A stretch of DNA of 64,000 bases from assembly GCF_002947535.1 (NCBI RefSeq), contig NZ_PUAP01000027.1, forward strand, positions 171,802 to 235,801, read 5' to 3'. Of the stretch, positions 36,104 to 44,873 are shown one piece after another (the first letter of the stretch is position 1; every line of letters starts with the position of its first letter). The DNA comes from Enterococcus mundtii. GTDB lineage: Bacteria; Bacillota; Bacilli; Lactobacillales; Enterococcaceae. The notes under the pieces were generated by a model. The model did no database searches. It was not told the origin of the DNA and was given only the letters and a program-made list of their open reading frames with translations. The translations under genes were made by a program, and so were the position numbers.

Positions 36104-36340
36104 ATGAAAAAAATAGTTGTTTGTACATTATCTTTAATTGTTTTGGCTACTGGTGGTACATGGAATTATGGTGTCGGTATCACAGGTTCATATTCTGATT
36201 ATTTCCATGGTACTAAACGCCACAGCGCTACTGTAAAAAAAGGTTCAGACGAATCTTATCAAGCTCAAGGGGCTGGCGTGTGGACTAAGGCTCGTCTTGG
36301 CGCATATTCAGGATGTAATTTCTATTATAATTATTGGTAG
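36104..36340 (+). CDS. lactococcin 972-family bacteriocin precursor
   Basis: A 78-residue precursor. The mature part GTWNYGVGITGSYSDYFHGT, then KRHSATV, AGVWTKARLG and a final FYYNYW follow the lactococcin 972 pattern (GTW..G.G....YS.Y.HG...HSATV ... AGVWAKA ... FYYNFW). Lactococcin 972 blocks septum formation by binding lipid II. The leader is only about 17 residues (MKKIVVCTLSLIVLATG), shorter than the usual 25 or so and without an AXA site. A cysteine (SGCNFYY) is unusual. The ABC/membrane partners follow directly. Confidence 0.85.
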   Translation: MKKIVVCTLSLIVLATGGTWNYGVGITGSYSDYFHGTKRHSATVKKGSDESYQAQGAGVWTKARLGAYSGCNFYYNYW

Positions 36341-36393
36341 AATGGCTTTGAGAGAGTATACATATTCTCTCAACTATAATAGGAAAGGAGCGT

Positions 36394-38607
36394 ATGTATT
36401 TTACGTTCCGTTTTTCTTTAAAATTTGGGGGAACTACTTTGAAAAAAACAATGATCTTATTCCTATCTATAATAACAATTCTAATAAGTGTTGCATTTGC
36501 ACTAAATAAAAAATCAGAAGAAGATAAATATTATGATGATATTGAGTTAACTAGTAATTCCACTCATTTTTTCATAAAAGATTCGGATATATCAATTGAT
36601 GATCAGTTATCAGAGTTTGCTTCTTTATCAAAAAAATACAACGCTACATTTATTCGTTCTGATATTTTAACAGAAAATGGAAAAACATATATTTATAAGT
36701 CAGGTATATATTCTACTAATTATTTTGATCAATTGGGTATCAAGCTAGCAAGTGGAAAAATTCCTGCTTCTAATAATGAGTTTCTTGCAAATTATAATAC
36801 TGAAGATAACAATCAAAGTGGCCGTATTTCGAATATGTTTTCTGATAAGAAGTTAATTTTTGGAACATTGCAGGATTTTTATACTAAAAATAAAATGAGT
36901 GTAAATGGCAGCTATACACTTATATCAGAATCAAAAGATTCAGCTGATATTTTAAATCAGATTTCTACAGTTTTTAAAATACCTAAAGATGAACTGTTAA
37001 AAGCTACTTATGAGCAAGCATATGGCCAAGGAACGATATACTTATTAGTGTTAGTGTTATCAATCATTATCATGGCAATATTCTGCCTGATGAGTGCATT
37101 TTATCCAATTGCTAAGTTAAAAGAAATCGGTGTGATGAAATTGCTTGGCTTTAAAGATATAGATATTTGGATAAAGCTTAATAAAGTTATATTATTAATC
37201 CCTGCTCTTTTCTATATATGTACACTGCCTATTCAATCCTTTATTATTCCAGATAGCAATCTATCTTATTTCTTGGAATTAACGTTAGTTGAATTAGTTG
37301 TTTTTGTATTAGCTTGGGTATTTTCTTTAGTAATGTTAATCATTATTAGACGCTATAATCTTTCGGATATTTTAAAAAATTTCTTTAATTTAAAATTTTC
37401 ACTTTATTTCAGTTATCTATTGAAGTTTTTCGTTTTCGTTGCCGTTGTTGCCGTTATTCCTTTGTTAGCAACAGAATTAAATACTCTACATAAGGACTTA
37501 AAAGCAAAAGATTTGTATGAACAGCAGAAACATTATCTTACACTATCAAAGTTTAACTACGTTGATGATGAATTCCAAGAGTCTCTCCAAGGGAAAGGAA
37601 AATTAGATTCTAAATTAATTAATCTGTATAAAGAGTTAGATACTTCAGCTGATATTCAATATGTTTCCGTAAGTAATATAAATGCTACCGTATTTAACGG
37701 AGCTAAAATAAATACAAGCAAATTTAAAGATATAGAATTTGATGATTCGGACGATTACCTAATTATGAGTGCTAATGAGAACTATATGAAAAGAATTCAA
37801 TTCAAATTACCAACACCTTCATCAAAAATATATTCTGAAACAGAAATGACTTACCTAGTTCCTGAATATTTGAAAAAAGATTTTGAAAAAACAGAATTTT
37901 TTATAAGAATTCAACTCGCCTCTCTTCTATCGGATAACTCGTTTGAAAATATTGAAGATATCCCAATTAGGTTTATCTTTTATCCAAACAATGAAAACGA
38001 AATATTCTCTGAAAATATAGAAATGATAGGGAATAATAAGACGTTTATAAAAAATCCGATTATTTTTTGCATAAATAACAATACAATAAACACAAGTAGT
38101 ATGTTCTTGAAAAATAGTCCTTTAAGTAATCCACTTAGAATTGAGAATACTAAAGAAAATAAACTTGCAATAAGTGAGGCGATAATAAATAACAACCTTG
38201 AGAATAATTCTATACAATTTGAAAATATTCTTTCCACAGGCTTTGCACAAGAATTGCTTATTTCACAATCTAGTGTAGGGATTTGGATTACTATCCTATG
38301 TCTAACGATTTCAGTTAGTGTATTAGCTTCTTATTACATTATATTGATTATTTTGGCTTCCAAGAGAAAAGAAATGATTGTATCAAGACTTTTAGGCTAT
38401 ACTTTCTATGATAGGTATCGCAATGAAATTTTCTATTTCTTTTCCATCTATATTTTTGGACTGATAGAAATAGTCATTTTGAATAAGCAAATACTGTCAA
38501 TGCTTGCTTACTTGTTACTAGTATCAATAGATATTTTTATTATTTTCTTAATGGTTACTCGATATGAAAAAGGAACACTTAGTGCAGGTTTGAAGGGGGA
38601 CGTATGA
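36394..38607 (+). CDS. bacteriocin-associated integral membrane protein (DUF1430 type)
   Basis: A 737-residue membrane protein typical of lactococcin 972 clusters. It has an N-terminal helix, an extracellular domain, a block of three to four helices with LKEIGVMKLLGFKDIDIW (FtsX/MacB-like coupling segment), another external domain, and C-terminal helices with KRKEMIVSRLLGY. It probably forms the permease half of an ABC system with the following ATPase, for immunity or export. ATG 36394 has AAAGGAG only 3 bp away; TTG 36439 (giving LKKTMILFLSI) has GGGGGA at a better distance and may be the true start. Its stop overlaps the ATPase start (ATGA). Confidence 0.82.
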   Translation: MYFTFRFSLKFGGTTLKKTMILFLSIITILISVAFALNKKSEEDKYYDDIELTSNSTHFFIKDSDISIDDQLSEFASLSKKYNATFIRSDILTENGKTYIYKSGIYSTNYFDQLGIKLASGKIPASNNEFLANYNTEDNNQSGRISNMFSDKKLIFGTLQDFYTKNKMSVNGSYTLISESKDSADILNQISTVFKIPKDELLKATYEQAYGQGTIYLLVLVLSIIIMAIFCLMSAFYPIAKLKEIGVMKLLGFKDIDIWIKLNKVILLIPALFYICTLPIQSFIIPDSNLSYFLELTLVELVVFVLAWVFSLVMLIIIRRYNLSDILKNFFNLKFSLYFSYLLKFFVFVAVVAVIPLLATELNTLHKDLKAKDLYEQQKHYLTLSKFNYVDDEFQESLQGKGKLDSKLINLYKELDTSADIQYVSVSNINATVFNGAKINTSKFKDIEFDDSDDYLIMSANENYMKRIQFKLPTPSSKIYSETEMTYLVPEYLKKDFEKTEFFIRIQLASLLSDNSFENIEDIPIRFIFYPNNENEIFSENIEMIGNNKTFIKNPIIFCINNNTINTSSMFLKNSPLSNPLRIENTKENKLAISEAIINNNLENNSIQFENILSTGFAQELLISQSSVGIWITILCLTISVSVLASYYIILIILASKRKEMIVSRLLGYTFYDRYRNEIFYFFSIYIFGLIEIVILNKQILSMLAYLLLVSIDIFIIFLMVTRYEKGTLSAGLKGDV

Positions 38608-39244
38608 TGAGTATTATTAATATCAAAAACTTCAATAAAAGTTTCGGTGATAAAGTCGTTTTTAAAGATTTTAATTTAGAAATCAATGATGGCGATATGG
38701 TTGCAATAACCGGTCCTAGTGGGTGTGGAAAAACAACTTTGCTTAATACCATTGGCTTGATTGAGCCAGTGGAACAAGGTGAATACCATATTTTTCAGAA
38801 AGCAGCACCAAAAATAAATTCGAAACAAGCCAATAAAATGATTAGAGAAAACATTTCATATTTGTTCCAAAATTTCGCATTAGTCGACAATTTTACTATA
38901 AAAGAAAATTTACTGATGGCGTTAAGGTATGTGAAACAAAAAAAGAAAAAGAAGAGTCAATAGATAATGCACTAAGAATGGTTGGATTAGAAAATTATCA
39001 AAAATTAAAAGTATTTGAAATTTCAGGTGGAGAACAACAGCGAGTTGCTATTGCTCGTTGCCTCTTAAAACCAAGTAAAGTTATTCTCGCAGATGAACCA
39101 ACTGGATCACTGGATACAAAAAATAGAGATGAAATTTTAGCAATCTTGAACCAGTTAAATGCAAGTGGGAAAACTATTATCATAGTAACACATGATAACA
39201 AAGTAGCAGAGAGTTGTCATCATACTATTGGACTCGGTGTATAA
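38604..39244 (+). CDS. ABC transporter ATP-binding protein of the bacteriocin cluster, read through a -1 frame change
   Basis: Frame one (38604-38963) encodes Walker A (GPSGCGKTT) and the Q-loop and stops at TAG. The next frame holds the signature [13 protein letters not shown], Walker [13 protein letters not shown] and the H-loop IIVTHD, ending at 39244. The junction is A AAA AAG at 38939-38945, the same heptamer as the dnaX slippery site, in the correct phase. An AAGG lies 11 bp upstream. A -1 slip gives [19 protein letters not shown], which is continuous with MacB/lactococcin-972 type ATPases of about 213 residues. It may be programmed, or a one-base deletion in an A run. Confidence 0.75.
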
Positions 39245-39262
39245 AAAAGGAAGGAGCTACAA

Positions 39263-39685
39263 ATGAAATTACAAAATAGAACACTTAAGAAACTATCGAT
39301 TTTGATTCTTTTGGTAGTTGGTGTTATTTCTTCCTTTTTATATGTAACATCACGATTTGATTCGCTAAATAAATTTAATCCTCTAGTAAAAATGCAAGTT
39401 GGATACGCAATTGTACCTGAAAAAGTGACATACAATGGTGGAAAAGAATACGCTGATGATGGAAAGCGTCAAATACCAGATGATTATGAGAATATTGAAG
39501 TAATAAATTCAACTACTATGAAAATTGAAAAATTAACATTTAAAGGTGGGCAAGCTCCAGAAAATCATAATTATGTTAAAGTTCGTTATAAAGGAAGCTA
39601 TGTATACAAAATAACGTTTATAACAGATGATTCAGTCCCTAGCGATGTGATGAAAGTAATAAGAAAAAATAAAACTACTGAATAA
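39263..39685 (+). CDS. small secreted or anchored protein, YxeA-like
   Basis: A 140-residue protein with an N-terminal membrane segment (LSILILLVVGVISSFLYVTS) and an extracellular part. The end, YVKVRYKGSYVYKITFITDD, then SVPSDVMKVI, resembles the YxeA family (DUF1093), a beta-barrel-like secreted fold found near bacteriocin and ABC genes. Assignment is tentative. It follows the ATPase by 18 bp with AAGGAAGGAG and ends the cluster before a strong terminator. Confidence 0.6.
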   Translation: MKLQNRTLKKLSILILLVVGVISSFLYVTSRFDSLNKFNPLVKMQVGYAIVPEKVTYNGGKEYADDGKRQIPDDYENIEVINSTTMKIEKLTFKGGQAPENHNYVKVRYKGSYVYKITFITDDSVPSDVMKVIRKNKTTE

Positions 39686-39733
39686 CAAAAATTGGTGAAA
39701 AACTAAATTCAGAAATTAAACTAAGACATACAA

Positions 39734-39785
39734 AAAGGAATCCGTTTCGGTGGCGAAGCCAAACAGAAACGGATTCCTTTTTTTG
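39734..39785 (+). terminator. Terminator of the bacteriocin cluster
   Basis: AAGGAATCCGTTTC pairs perfectly with GAAACGGATTCCTT across a 17-nt loop, followed by seven T. Confidence 0.92.
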
Positions 39786-39900
39786 ATGTCATATAGCCCC
39801 ATATTCTAACAGGGGGCTAACAAGTAACAGGGAACTGTCTCAACTACCCTATTGAGGCTGATATATCAACGTTCTTGTTGTCACATTTCACTAGGAATGG

Positions 39901-40366
39901 TCATAGGATTCTCCCCAATTTTTCTGGGTATTCTTTATTGAGTAAATGAATCTTTTCAACCTCTTCGACGAATGGCCGATATAATTGTCCATTAAAAATT
40001 TCAAAGTTCCTTTCTTTGAACACCTATGTTCTCGTCTACTTACTATAAGATATAAATATCCTTTTTATCTATATCAGAAAAATATTCACTCTGTAAACCT
40101 GAATTTGATTTACAATGCCCTAAATAAAATTCCATATTTCCCTAATTGACTTTGCTTTTCTTTGGATTGTTCCTTGACTAATTGTTTATTAGTTTCATGG
40201 AGTTCTGCTTCTAGATGATAAGCGGCATACGATCATGGACAGGTGAAACCGAGTCTTTGGGTTTTGTGACCATAATAATTGATTCCATTTCAAATCCTGC
40301 ACCGGTCTTATGCGTCATTTTTCTAGATAAATAGAATAAATTTTCAGTGCTAAGTGACAAAACTAA
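39901..40366 (-). pseudogene. degenerate minus-strand coding remnants (one SRAP-like)
   Basis: Four open fragments in shifting frames read on the minus strand. 40214-40366 encodes FYLSRKMTHKTGAGFEMESI and ends SPVHDRMPLII, which resembles the HDRMP motif of SOS-response-associated (SRAP/HMCES) proteins. 40110-40225 has HETNKQLVKEQSKEKQSQLG. 40046-40135 and 39901-40020 (FNGQLYRPFVEEVEKIHLLN) I do not recognise. No fragment has a start with a ribosome site. The region is the debris of one or more genes, possibly from a lost plasmid or phage segment. Confidence 0.45.
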
Positions 40367-40651
40367 TTAATCTTTCCATGATAGATTTTTAAATATCTCA
40401 ATCTATCTCCAAAATTCGTGGCTTTTATGGCTATTGTTGACTATGAATATGACAAATAATTAGAAAAAACTGTGCCAAATAAACATAAAAATTACAAATG
40501 ATATACTAGTGTCTATTTAGGGTATACCCTAAATGGACATGTTGATAGCAATTTATACTTATTTCAATCAATAGTTTCTGTTTTAAGGCGCTAATCCATT
40601 GATTGAAACTTTCCCCACGCCTCATTTTTATTTCTAAACCTCAGATTTTTA

Positions 40652-40665
40652 TGTTATCGGTAACA
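40652..40665. promoter_or_regulatory. LacI-family operator upstream of the alpha-glucosidase
   Basis: TGTTATCGGTAACA is a near-perfect palindrome with the central CG typical of LacI/GalR-family operators. It lies 77 bp before the start codon. No LacI regulator is in this window. Confidence 0.55.
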
Positions 40666-40691
40666 TTCTCCTGCCTGTTTACTCTTGTTTT

Positions 40692-40704
40692 TGTAAGCGT
40701 TACA
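40692..40704. promoter_or_regulatory. cre-like or second LacI-type half-palindrome
   Basis: TGTAAGCGTTACA is a 13-bp palindrome, one base shorter than a full cre. It is between the operator and the gene and could bind CcpA weakly or the local regulator. Confidence 0.4.
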
Positions 40705-40741
40705 ATTCTTTAAGAATAGGACAAAACAAATGGAGGATCAT

Positions 40742-42361
40742 ATGGAGAAAAAATGGTGGCATCAATCAGTTGTATATCAAGTGTATCCACGTAGTTTTCA
40801 AGATACGAATGGAGATGGAATCGGTGATTTAAGAGGGATTATTTCAAGATTAGATTATTTAACCTATCTAGGGATCGATACGATTTGGCTTTCTCCTGTC
40901 TATGAATCCCCAAATGATGATAATGGTTATGACATCAGCGATTATGAAGCAATCATGGCTGAGTTTGGGACGATGGCTGAAATGGACGAACTGATTGAGG
41001 AAGCGAAGAAATCTGGCATCAAAATCATATTAGATTTAGTCGTCAATCACACTTCTGATGAACATCCATGGTTTATCGAATCACGAAAAAGCAAAGACAA
41101 TCCATATCGCGATTATTATATCTGGCGTGATCCAGTAAATGGTGACGTGCCTAATTCGCTACGCTCGATTTTTAGTGGGCCGGCTTGGGAATTTGATGAA
41201 ACGACAGGTCAATATTATTTGCATCTATATAGCAAGAAACAACCTGATTTGAATTGGGAGAACGAGCTGGTCAGACAAGAAGTTTATGACATGATGAATT
41301 TTTGGATCGACAAAGGAATTGGTGGATTCCGTATGGATGTCATCGATACGATCGGCAAATTACCGGATCAAGAAATTACCAATAATGGTCCGCGACTCCA
41401 TGAATATTTACAAGAAATGAATCAAGCAACTTTCGGAGATAAAGATTTGATGACGGTAGGAGAAACTTGGGGCGCAACGACAGAAATCGCGAAGCTTTAC
41501 TCAGATCCCAAACGAAATGAGCTATCCATGATCTTCCAATTTGAACATATGACTTTGGACCAGCAAGCAGGCAAGGATAAATGGGATCTAAAAGCTTTAG
41601 ATGTCTCTGAACTGAAACAGGTCTTGTCCAAGTGGCAGACAGCATTAGGTGATGAAGGTTGGAACAGCTTATTTTGGAATAACCACGATTTACCGAGAAT
41701 CGTTTCACGTTGGGGAAATGATCAAGAATACCGCGTGGAAAGTGCAAAAATGTTTGCTATTTTACTCCACATGATGAAAGGAACTCCTTACATTTATCAA
41801 GGAGAAGAGCTAGGCATGACGAATGCTCCGATCCAGGACATTTCAGAAGCCCAAGACATCGAAACAATCAATATGTATCATGAGCGTTTCGCATCTGGCT
41901 ATCGTAAAGAAGAGATCTTGCAGTCTATCAATGCCAAAGGACGTGACAATGCGCGTACCCCAATGCAATGGGATGAAACAGCATATGGTGGATTTACGAC
42001 AGGAACGCCTTGGCTATCCGTCAATCCAAACTACAAAACGATCAATGCAAAACAAGCAATCGCAGATCCCTCTTCGGTTTTCCACACGTACAAACGCTTG
42101 ATCGAGTTACGCAAACACAATGAAATCATCGTTTGGGGAGAATATGAATTGTTGACAGAAACGCCAGCTGAGGTCTTTGCTTATTATCGTACACTAAATG
42201 AAGAACGTTGGTTGATTGTCTGTAACTTATCCGAGCAAACACAAGAATTAACTGTTCCACAAGAAACAACAGAACTGATCATTGCCAACTATGATCGAGA
42301 AGTACCTGTAGGAGAAATCGAATTACGTCCTTATGAAGCATTTGTGGTGAAAATTGGGTGA
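40742..42361 (+). CDS. GH13 alpha-glucosidase (oligo-1,6-glucosidase type)
   Basis: A 539-residue cytoplasmic GH13 enzyme. Motifs in order: DLVVNHTSDEHPWF (region I), GGFRMDVIDTI with the nucleophile Asp (II), TVGETWG with the acid/base Glu (III) and FWNNHDLPR (IV). MDVI after region II is the pattern of alpha-1,6/1,4-glucosidases acting on isomaltose, dextran fragments or similar. ATG at 40742 has GGAGG 5 bp upstream, and the upstream ATG at 40730 overlaps that site. It is alone, with a LacI-type operator and a cre-like site in front. Confidence 0.9.
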   Translation: MEKKWWHQSVVYQVYPRSFQDTNGDGIGDLRGIISRLDYLTYLGIDTIWLSPVYESPNDDNGYDISDYEAIMAEFGTMAEMDELIEEAKKSGIKIILDLVVNHTSDEHPWFIESRKSKDNPYRDYYIWRDPVNGDVPNSLRSIFSGPAWEFDETTGQYYLHLYSKKQPDLNWENELVRQEVYDMMNFWIDKGIGGFRMDVIDTIGKLPDQEITNNGPRLHEYLQEMNQATFGDKDLMTVGETWGATTEIAKLYSDPKRNELSMIFQFEHMTLDQQAGKDKWDLKALDVSELKQVLSKWQTALGDEGWNSLFWNNHDLPRIVSRWGNDQEYRVESAKMFAILLHMMKGTPYIYQGEELGMTNAPIQDISEAQDIETINMYHERFASGYRKEEILQSINAKGRDNARTPMQWDETAYGGFTTGTPWLSVNPNYKTINAKQAIADPSSVFHTYKRLIELRKHNEIIVWGEYELLTETPAEVFAYYRTLNEERWLIVCNLSEQTQELTVPQETTELIIANYDREVPVGEIELRPYEAFVVKIG

Positions 42362-42369
42362 TGGAGAGA

Positions 42370-42655
42370 GTGTCTCATCTGGAAAATGGTGTTCCAACAT
42401 ATTGCTTAATGATGGCATATATGCTATCCGCTAGAAAAATGAAGTGGATACAAAATTGGAGGATAATCTTTTCGAACTTCGCTCAGAGTTCGGAACCAAT
42501 ATTCAAAGAGTTTTATATTTCCATTAATTCGAGTCAAAGTTAATTATTACACATGGGTTTAGTAAAAGACCCAAAAAACGCCACCTCAAGAAATCTTACG
42601 TGCATTAGAGATACGTAAAGAATTTGAGGAGGAATATGAAAATGGTAACAGTTAA
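42370..42655 (+). pseudogene. decayed RelE/HigB (Gp49-like) toxin
   Basis: Fragments line up in order with phage Gp49-like HigB toxins: LEDNLFELRSEFGTNIQRVL then YFH and an in-frame TAA, then LIITHGFSK, then after a frameshift TQKTPPQEILRALEIRKEF ending ENGNS. At least one nonsense change and one frameshift are present, and the N-terminal third is scrambled. It lies directly after the alpha-glucosidase stop. Confidence 0.7.
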
Positions 42656-42915
42656 ATTTGATGGTTATCTAGAAAAAATTGAAAGAATCAGTATTCAAAA
42701 ATAATTTTGAAACAGAGAATGCTAAGTTATCAAGCGCAATCGCTTTGATGAATGCCAGAGAAGCTGCCGGATTGACACAACGTGAATTAGCAGATTTGGC
42801 TTCTTTACCTCAATCGACAGTAGCCCGTATTGAGTGAGGAAACAATACAAGTTTCGATACGTTATCAAAACTTGCTCATGCTCTAGGAAAAGAGTTAAAA
42901 GTCGAGTTTGCATAG
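42636..42915 (+). pseudogene. decayed HigA-like XRE antitoxin
   Basis: Starts with a good GAGGAGG site and MKMVTVKFDGYLEK, then stops at TAA near 42701. After a frameshift it continues FETENAKLSSAIALMNAREA and the HTH GLTQRELADLASLPQSTVAR, followed by an in-frame TGA (arginine expected) and NNTSFDTLSKLAHALGKELK. It overlaps the end of the toxin remnant, as normal higBA pairs do. Both genes of the pair are dead. Confidence 0.75.
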
Positions 42916-42933
42916 AGGATAGATTGTAATAGT

Positions 42934-43047
42934 GAGGTCGGGACAGAAGTGTTTAGCCTCGAGAAATAAGGCGCCATCCACGAAAATTGTTCTTCAAATT
43001 TTTGTGGATGGCGCCTTATTTCCGAAGAGGTTACTTCTGCTCCCGCC
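42934..43047. repeat. Dispersed hairpin element (GGGACAGAAG type)
   Basis: Outer arms GGGACAGAAGT / ACTTCTGCTCCC enclose an inner stem GAAATAAGGCGCCATCCAC / GTGGATGGCGCCTTATTTC. The loop part CGAAAATTGTTCTTCAAATT recurs exactly at 48803. The left arm recurs at 63963 with 38 of 38-40 bases alike. Long stable structure, probably also a terminator. Confidence 0.85.
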
Positions 43048-43165
43048 GTTTATTCGGTTTTAGGTGGTGGGAGAGGACTAATGTCCCACTTCCATTTTTT
43101 TAGGTGAAGGACTTCATTGGAAATAGTATTAAAAGTATGGTGCAAAACGACCAATGTTCTCCTCT

Positions 43166-43194
43166 TTGACAAATCAACTAAATCATACTATGAT
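43166..43194 (+). promoter_or_regulatory. Strong promoter of the marR gene
   Basis: TTGACA (43166) and TATGAT (43189) are 17 bp apart, about 26 bp upstream of the start codon. Confidence 0.75.
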
Positions 43195-43219
43195 ATGTAC
43201 GCTAACAGGAGGTGTAAAA

Positions 43220-43654
43220 ATGGGGAAATCAATTGAACGTTCGTTAGAAGAATGTCTTTTTTTTAGTGTGAAGAAGCTCGATCGAGTATTGAACAAATTA
43301 GCTGATGAAGCCTTCAAGAAAACGGGACTTGCACCTACTTATGGATTTATCTTACTGATTTTGAAAGAAAAAAACGGTATTCCTCAAAAAGATATCGCGC
43401 AGATGTTGTATTCAGCGCCGTCAACGATTGCACGTTTCGTAGAAAAATTAGAATATAAAGGCTATGTCAAAACGGTCACAGAAGGACGGTTATCTTTGGT
43501 ATTTTTAACTGATGAAGGTCGTGAATTTGTCAAAGAGATCGACAGTAGTTGGGATGAGTTGCACCACGCATATAAAGTTGTTTTAGGTGCTGCCGAGAGC
43601 GAGCGGCTTTCTCAAGAGCTGAATGAGGCGACCAATAAATTACAAAAAAAATAA
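43220..43654 (+). CDS. MarR-family regulator with N-terminal cysteine
   Basis: A 144-residue MarR protein. The recognition helix region is QKDIAQMLYSAPSTIARFVE. The single cysteine, Cys12 (SLEECLFFSVKKLDR), is placed like the redox-sensing cysteine of OhrR/SarZ/QsrR-type regulators. The start at 43220 has AGGAGGTG. It precedes an ene-reductase / DJ-1 / aldo-keto reductase operon, whose promoter carries a palindrome, so it probably derepresses these genes on electrophile or quinone stress. That role is inferred. Confidence 0.85.
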   Translation: MGKSIERSLEECLFFSVKKLDRVLNKLADEAFKKTGLAPTYGFILLILKEKNGIPQKDIAQMLYSAPSTIARFVEKLEYKGYVKTVTEGRLSLVFLTDEGREFVKEIDSSWDELHHAYKVVLGAAESERLSQELNEATNKLQKK

Positions 43655-43671
43655 AATTTTTTAAACATAAA

Positions 43672-43703
43672 AGTTGCATGTACAACTAATCGTATGGTTA
43701 AAT
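43672..43703 (+). promoter_or_regulatory. Operator and promoter of the ene-reductase operon
   Basis: AGTTGCATGTACAACT is a near-perfect palindrome. The -35-like TTGCAT lies inside it and TTAAAT follows 18 bp later, so a repressor bound here would block transcription. Confidence 0.55.
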
Positions 43704-43750
43704 AAATACGAGAAAAAATAAGTGACATTCGTCATATTGGAGGAATAAGA

Positions 43751-44857
43751 ATGGCAAAATTCAATGAATCAATCACATTTCCATCAGGTAGTGAGCTGAA
43801 AAATCGGTTGATGCTATCACCAATGACTACAGAACTTAGCTTTTTTAATGGGGTAATCACAAAAGACGAGATCGAATACTATGCACAACGCTCAAAAGGA
43901 TTAGGCGCCGTGATCACTGGTGCGGCAAATGTGCAAGACATCGGTAAAGGTTGGCCAGGTGAATTGAGTATCGCCCATGATGAAATGCTTCCTCGTCTAA
44001 GCGAGTTAGCACAAGCCATTCAAGGCGAAGGGGCCAAGGCAATCGTGCAGATCTTCCATGGCGGCCGTATGACAAGTCGTGCGACATTATCAGGAGAACA
44101 AATAGTATCTGCTAGTGCGATTCCGGCAGAACGTCCAGATGCCGAAACACCTCGGGCATTAAGTGATGAAGAAGTCAGTGAAACGATCCAAGCATTTGGA
44201 GAAGCAACACGCAGAGCCATTGAAGCAGGATTTGACGGAGTAGAATTACATGGTGCGAATACTTACTTGATCCAACAATTCTTTTCTCCTCATTCGAACC
44301 GTAGAGAAGATCAATGGGGTGGTTCTTTAGAGAAACGTTATCACTTTATTGAAGAATTATTGAAATCTGTCTTCCAAGCAGTTGAAACACACGCAACTAA
44401 ACCATTTATTGTTGGTTATCGTTTTTCACCAGAAGAATTTGAAACACCAGGTATCCGTTTTGAAGAAACGATTTGGTTGATGGAGCAATTACGCGAAACG
44501 AAATTAGACTATCTGCATGTTTCATTGAATACGTATGATCGTGTAGCTCGTTCTGAAACCTATAATGAAAAATCAATTCTTGAATATGTCCACGAAGCGA
44601 TTCAAGGGAAAATCCCTTTAGTAGGTGTCGGGAATGTCCGTAACCGCAAAGATGTCGAGTCTGTGTTAGCTCATGCGGAACTCGTAGCAGTAGGCCAACA
44701 AATGTTGGTGGATCCTGAATGGGCGGTCAAATTATTAGAAGATCGAGATACTGAATTTGTGACGAAACCTTTTTCTGAAGCATACAAAGACTTGTATTTA
44801 CCAAGTCCGTTGTATAATTTTCTTGATCAACGCTATGGATCAACCATCAATATCTAA
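43751..44857 (+). CDS. old yellow enzyme-type NADH:flavin oxidoreductase
   Basis: A 368-residue FMN TIM-barrel protein. It begins with KFNESITFPSGSELKNRLML, and has AIVQIFHGGRM, the substrate motif GFDGVELHGANTYLIQQFFS, the RREDQWGGSLEKR loop and GVGNVRNRKDVE. It reduces activated alkenes, quinones or nitro compounds using NAD(P)H. It opens a three-gene operon with a DJ-1-like and an aldo-keto reductase gene, downstream of a cysteine-bearing MarR regulator. Confidence 0.9.
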   Translation: MAKFNESITFPSGSELKNRLMLSPMTTELSFFNGVITKDEIEYYAQRSKGLGAVITGAANVQDIGKGWPGELSIAHDEMLPRLSELAQAIQGEGAKAIVQIFHGGRMTSRATLSGEQIVSASAIPAERPDAETPRALSDEEVSETIQAFGEATRRAIEAGFDGVELHGANTYLIQQFFSPHSNRREDQWGGSLEKRYHFIEELLKSVFQAVETHATKPFIVGYRFSPEEFETPGIRFEETIWLMEQLRETKLDYLHVSLNTYDRVARSETYNEKSILEYVHEAIQGKIPLVGVGNVRNRKDVESVLAHAELVAVGQQMLVDPEWAVKLLEDRDTEFVTKPFSEAYKDLYLPSPLYNFLDQRYGSTINI

Positions 44858-44873
44858 GAAAGAAGCTGAAAAA

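Noticed and set aside
38978..39244. Independent gene for the ATPase C-terminal half
   Set aside because: There is no ribosome site before the ATG at 38978, and the half lacks Walker A; it is the continuation of the split ATPase.
42358..42543. 61-codon open frame after the alpha-glucosidase
   Set aside because: It is a frame across the decayed HigB-like toxin, whose fragments fit better in the other frames.
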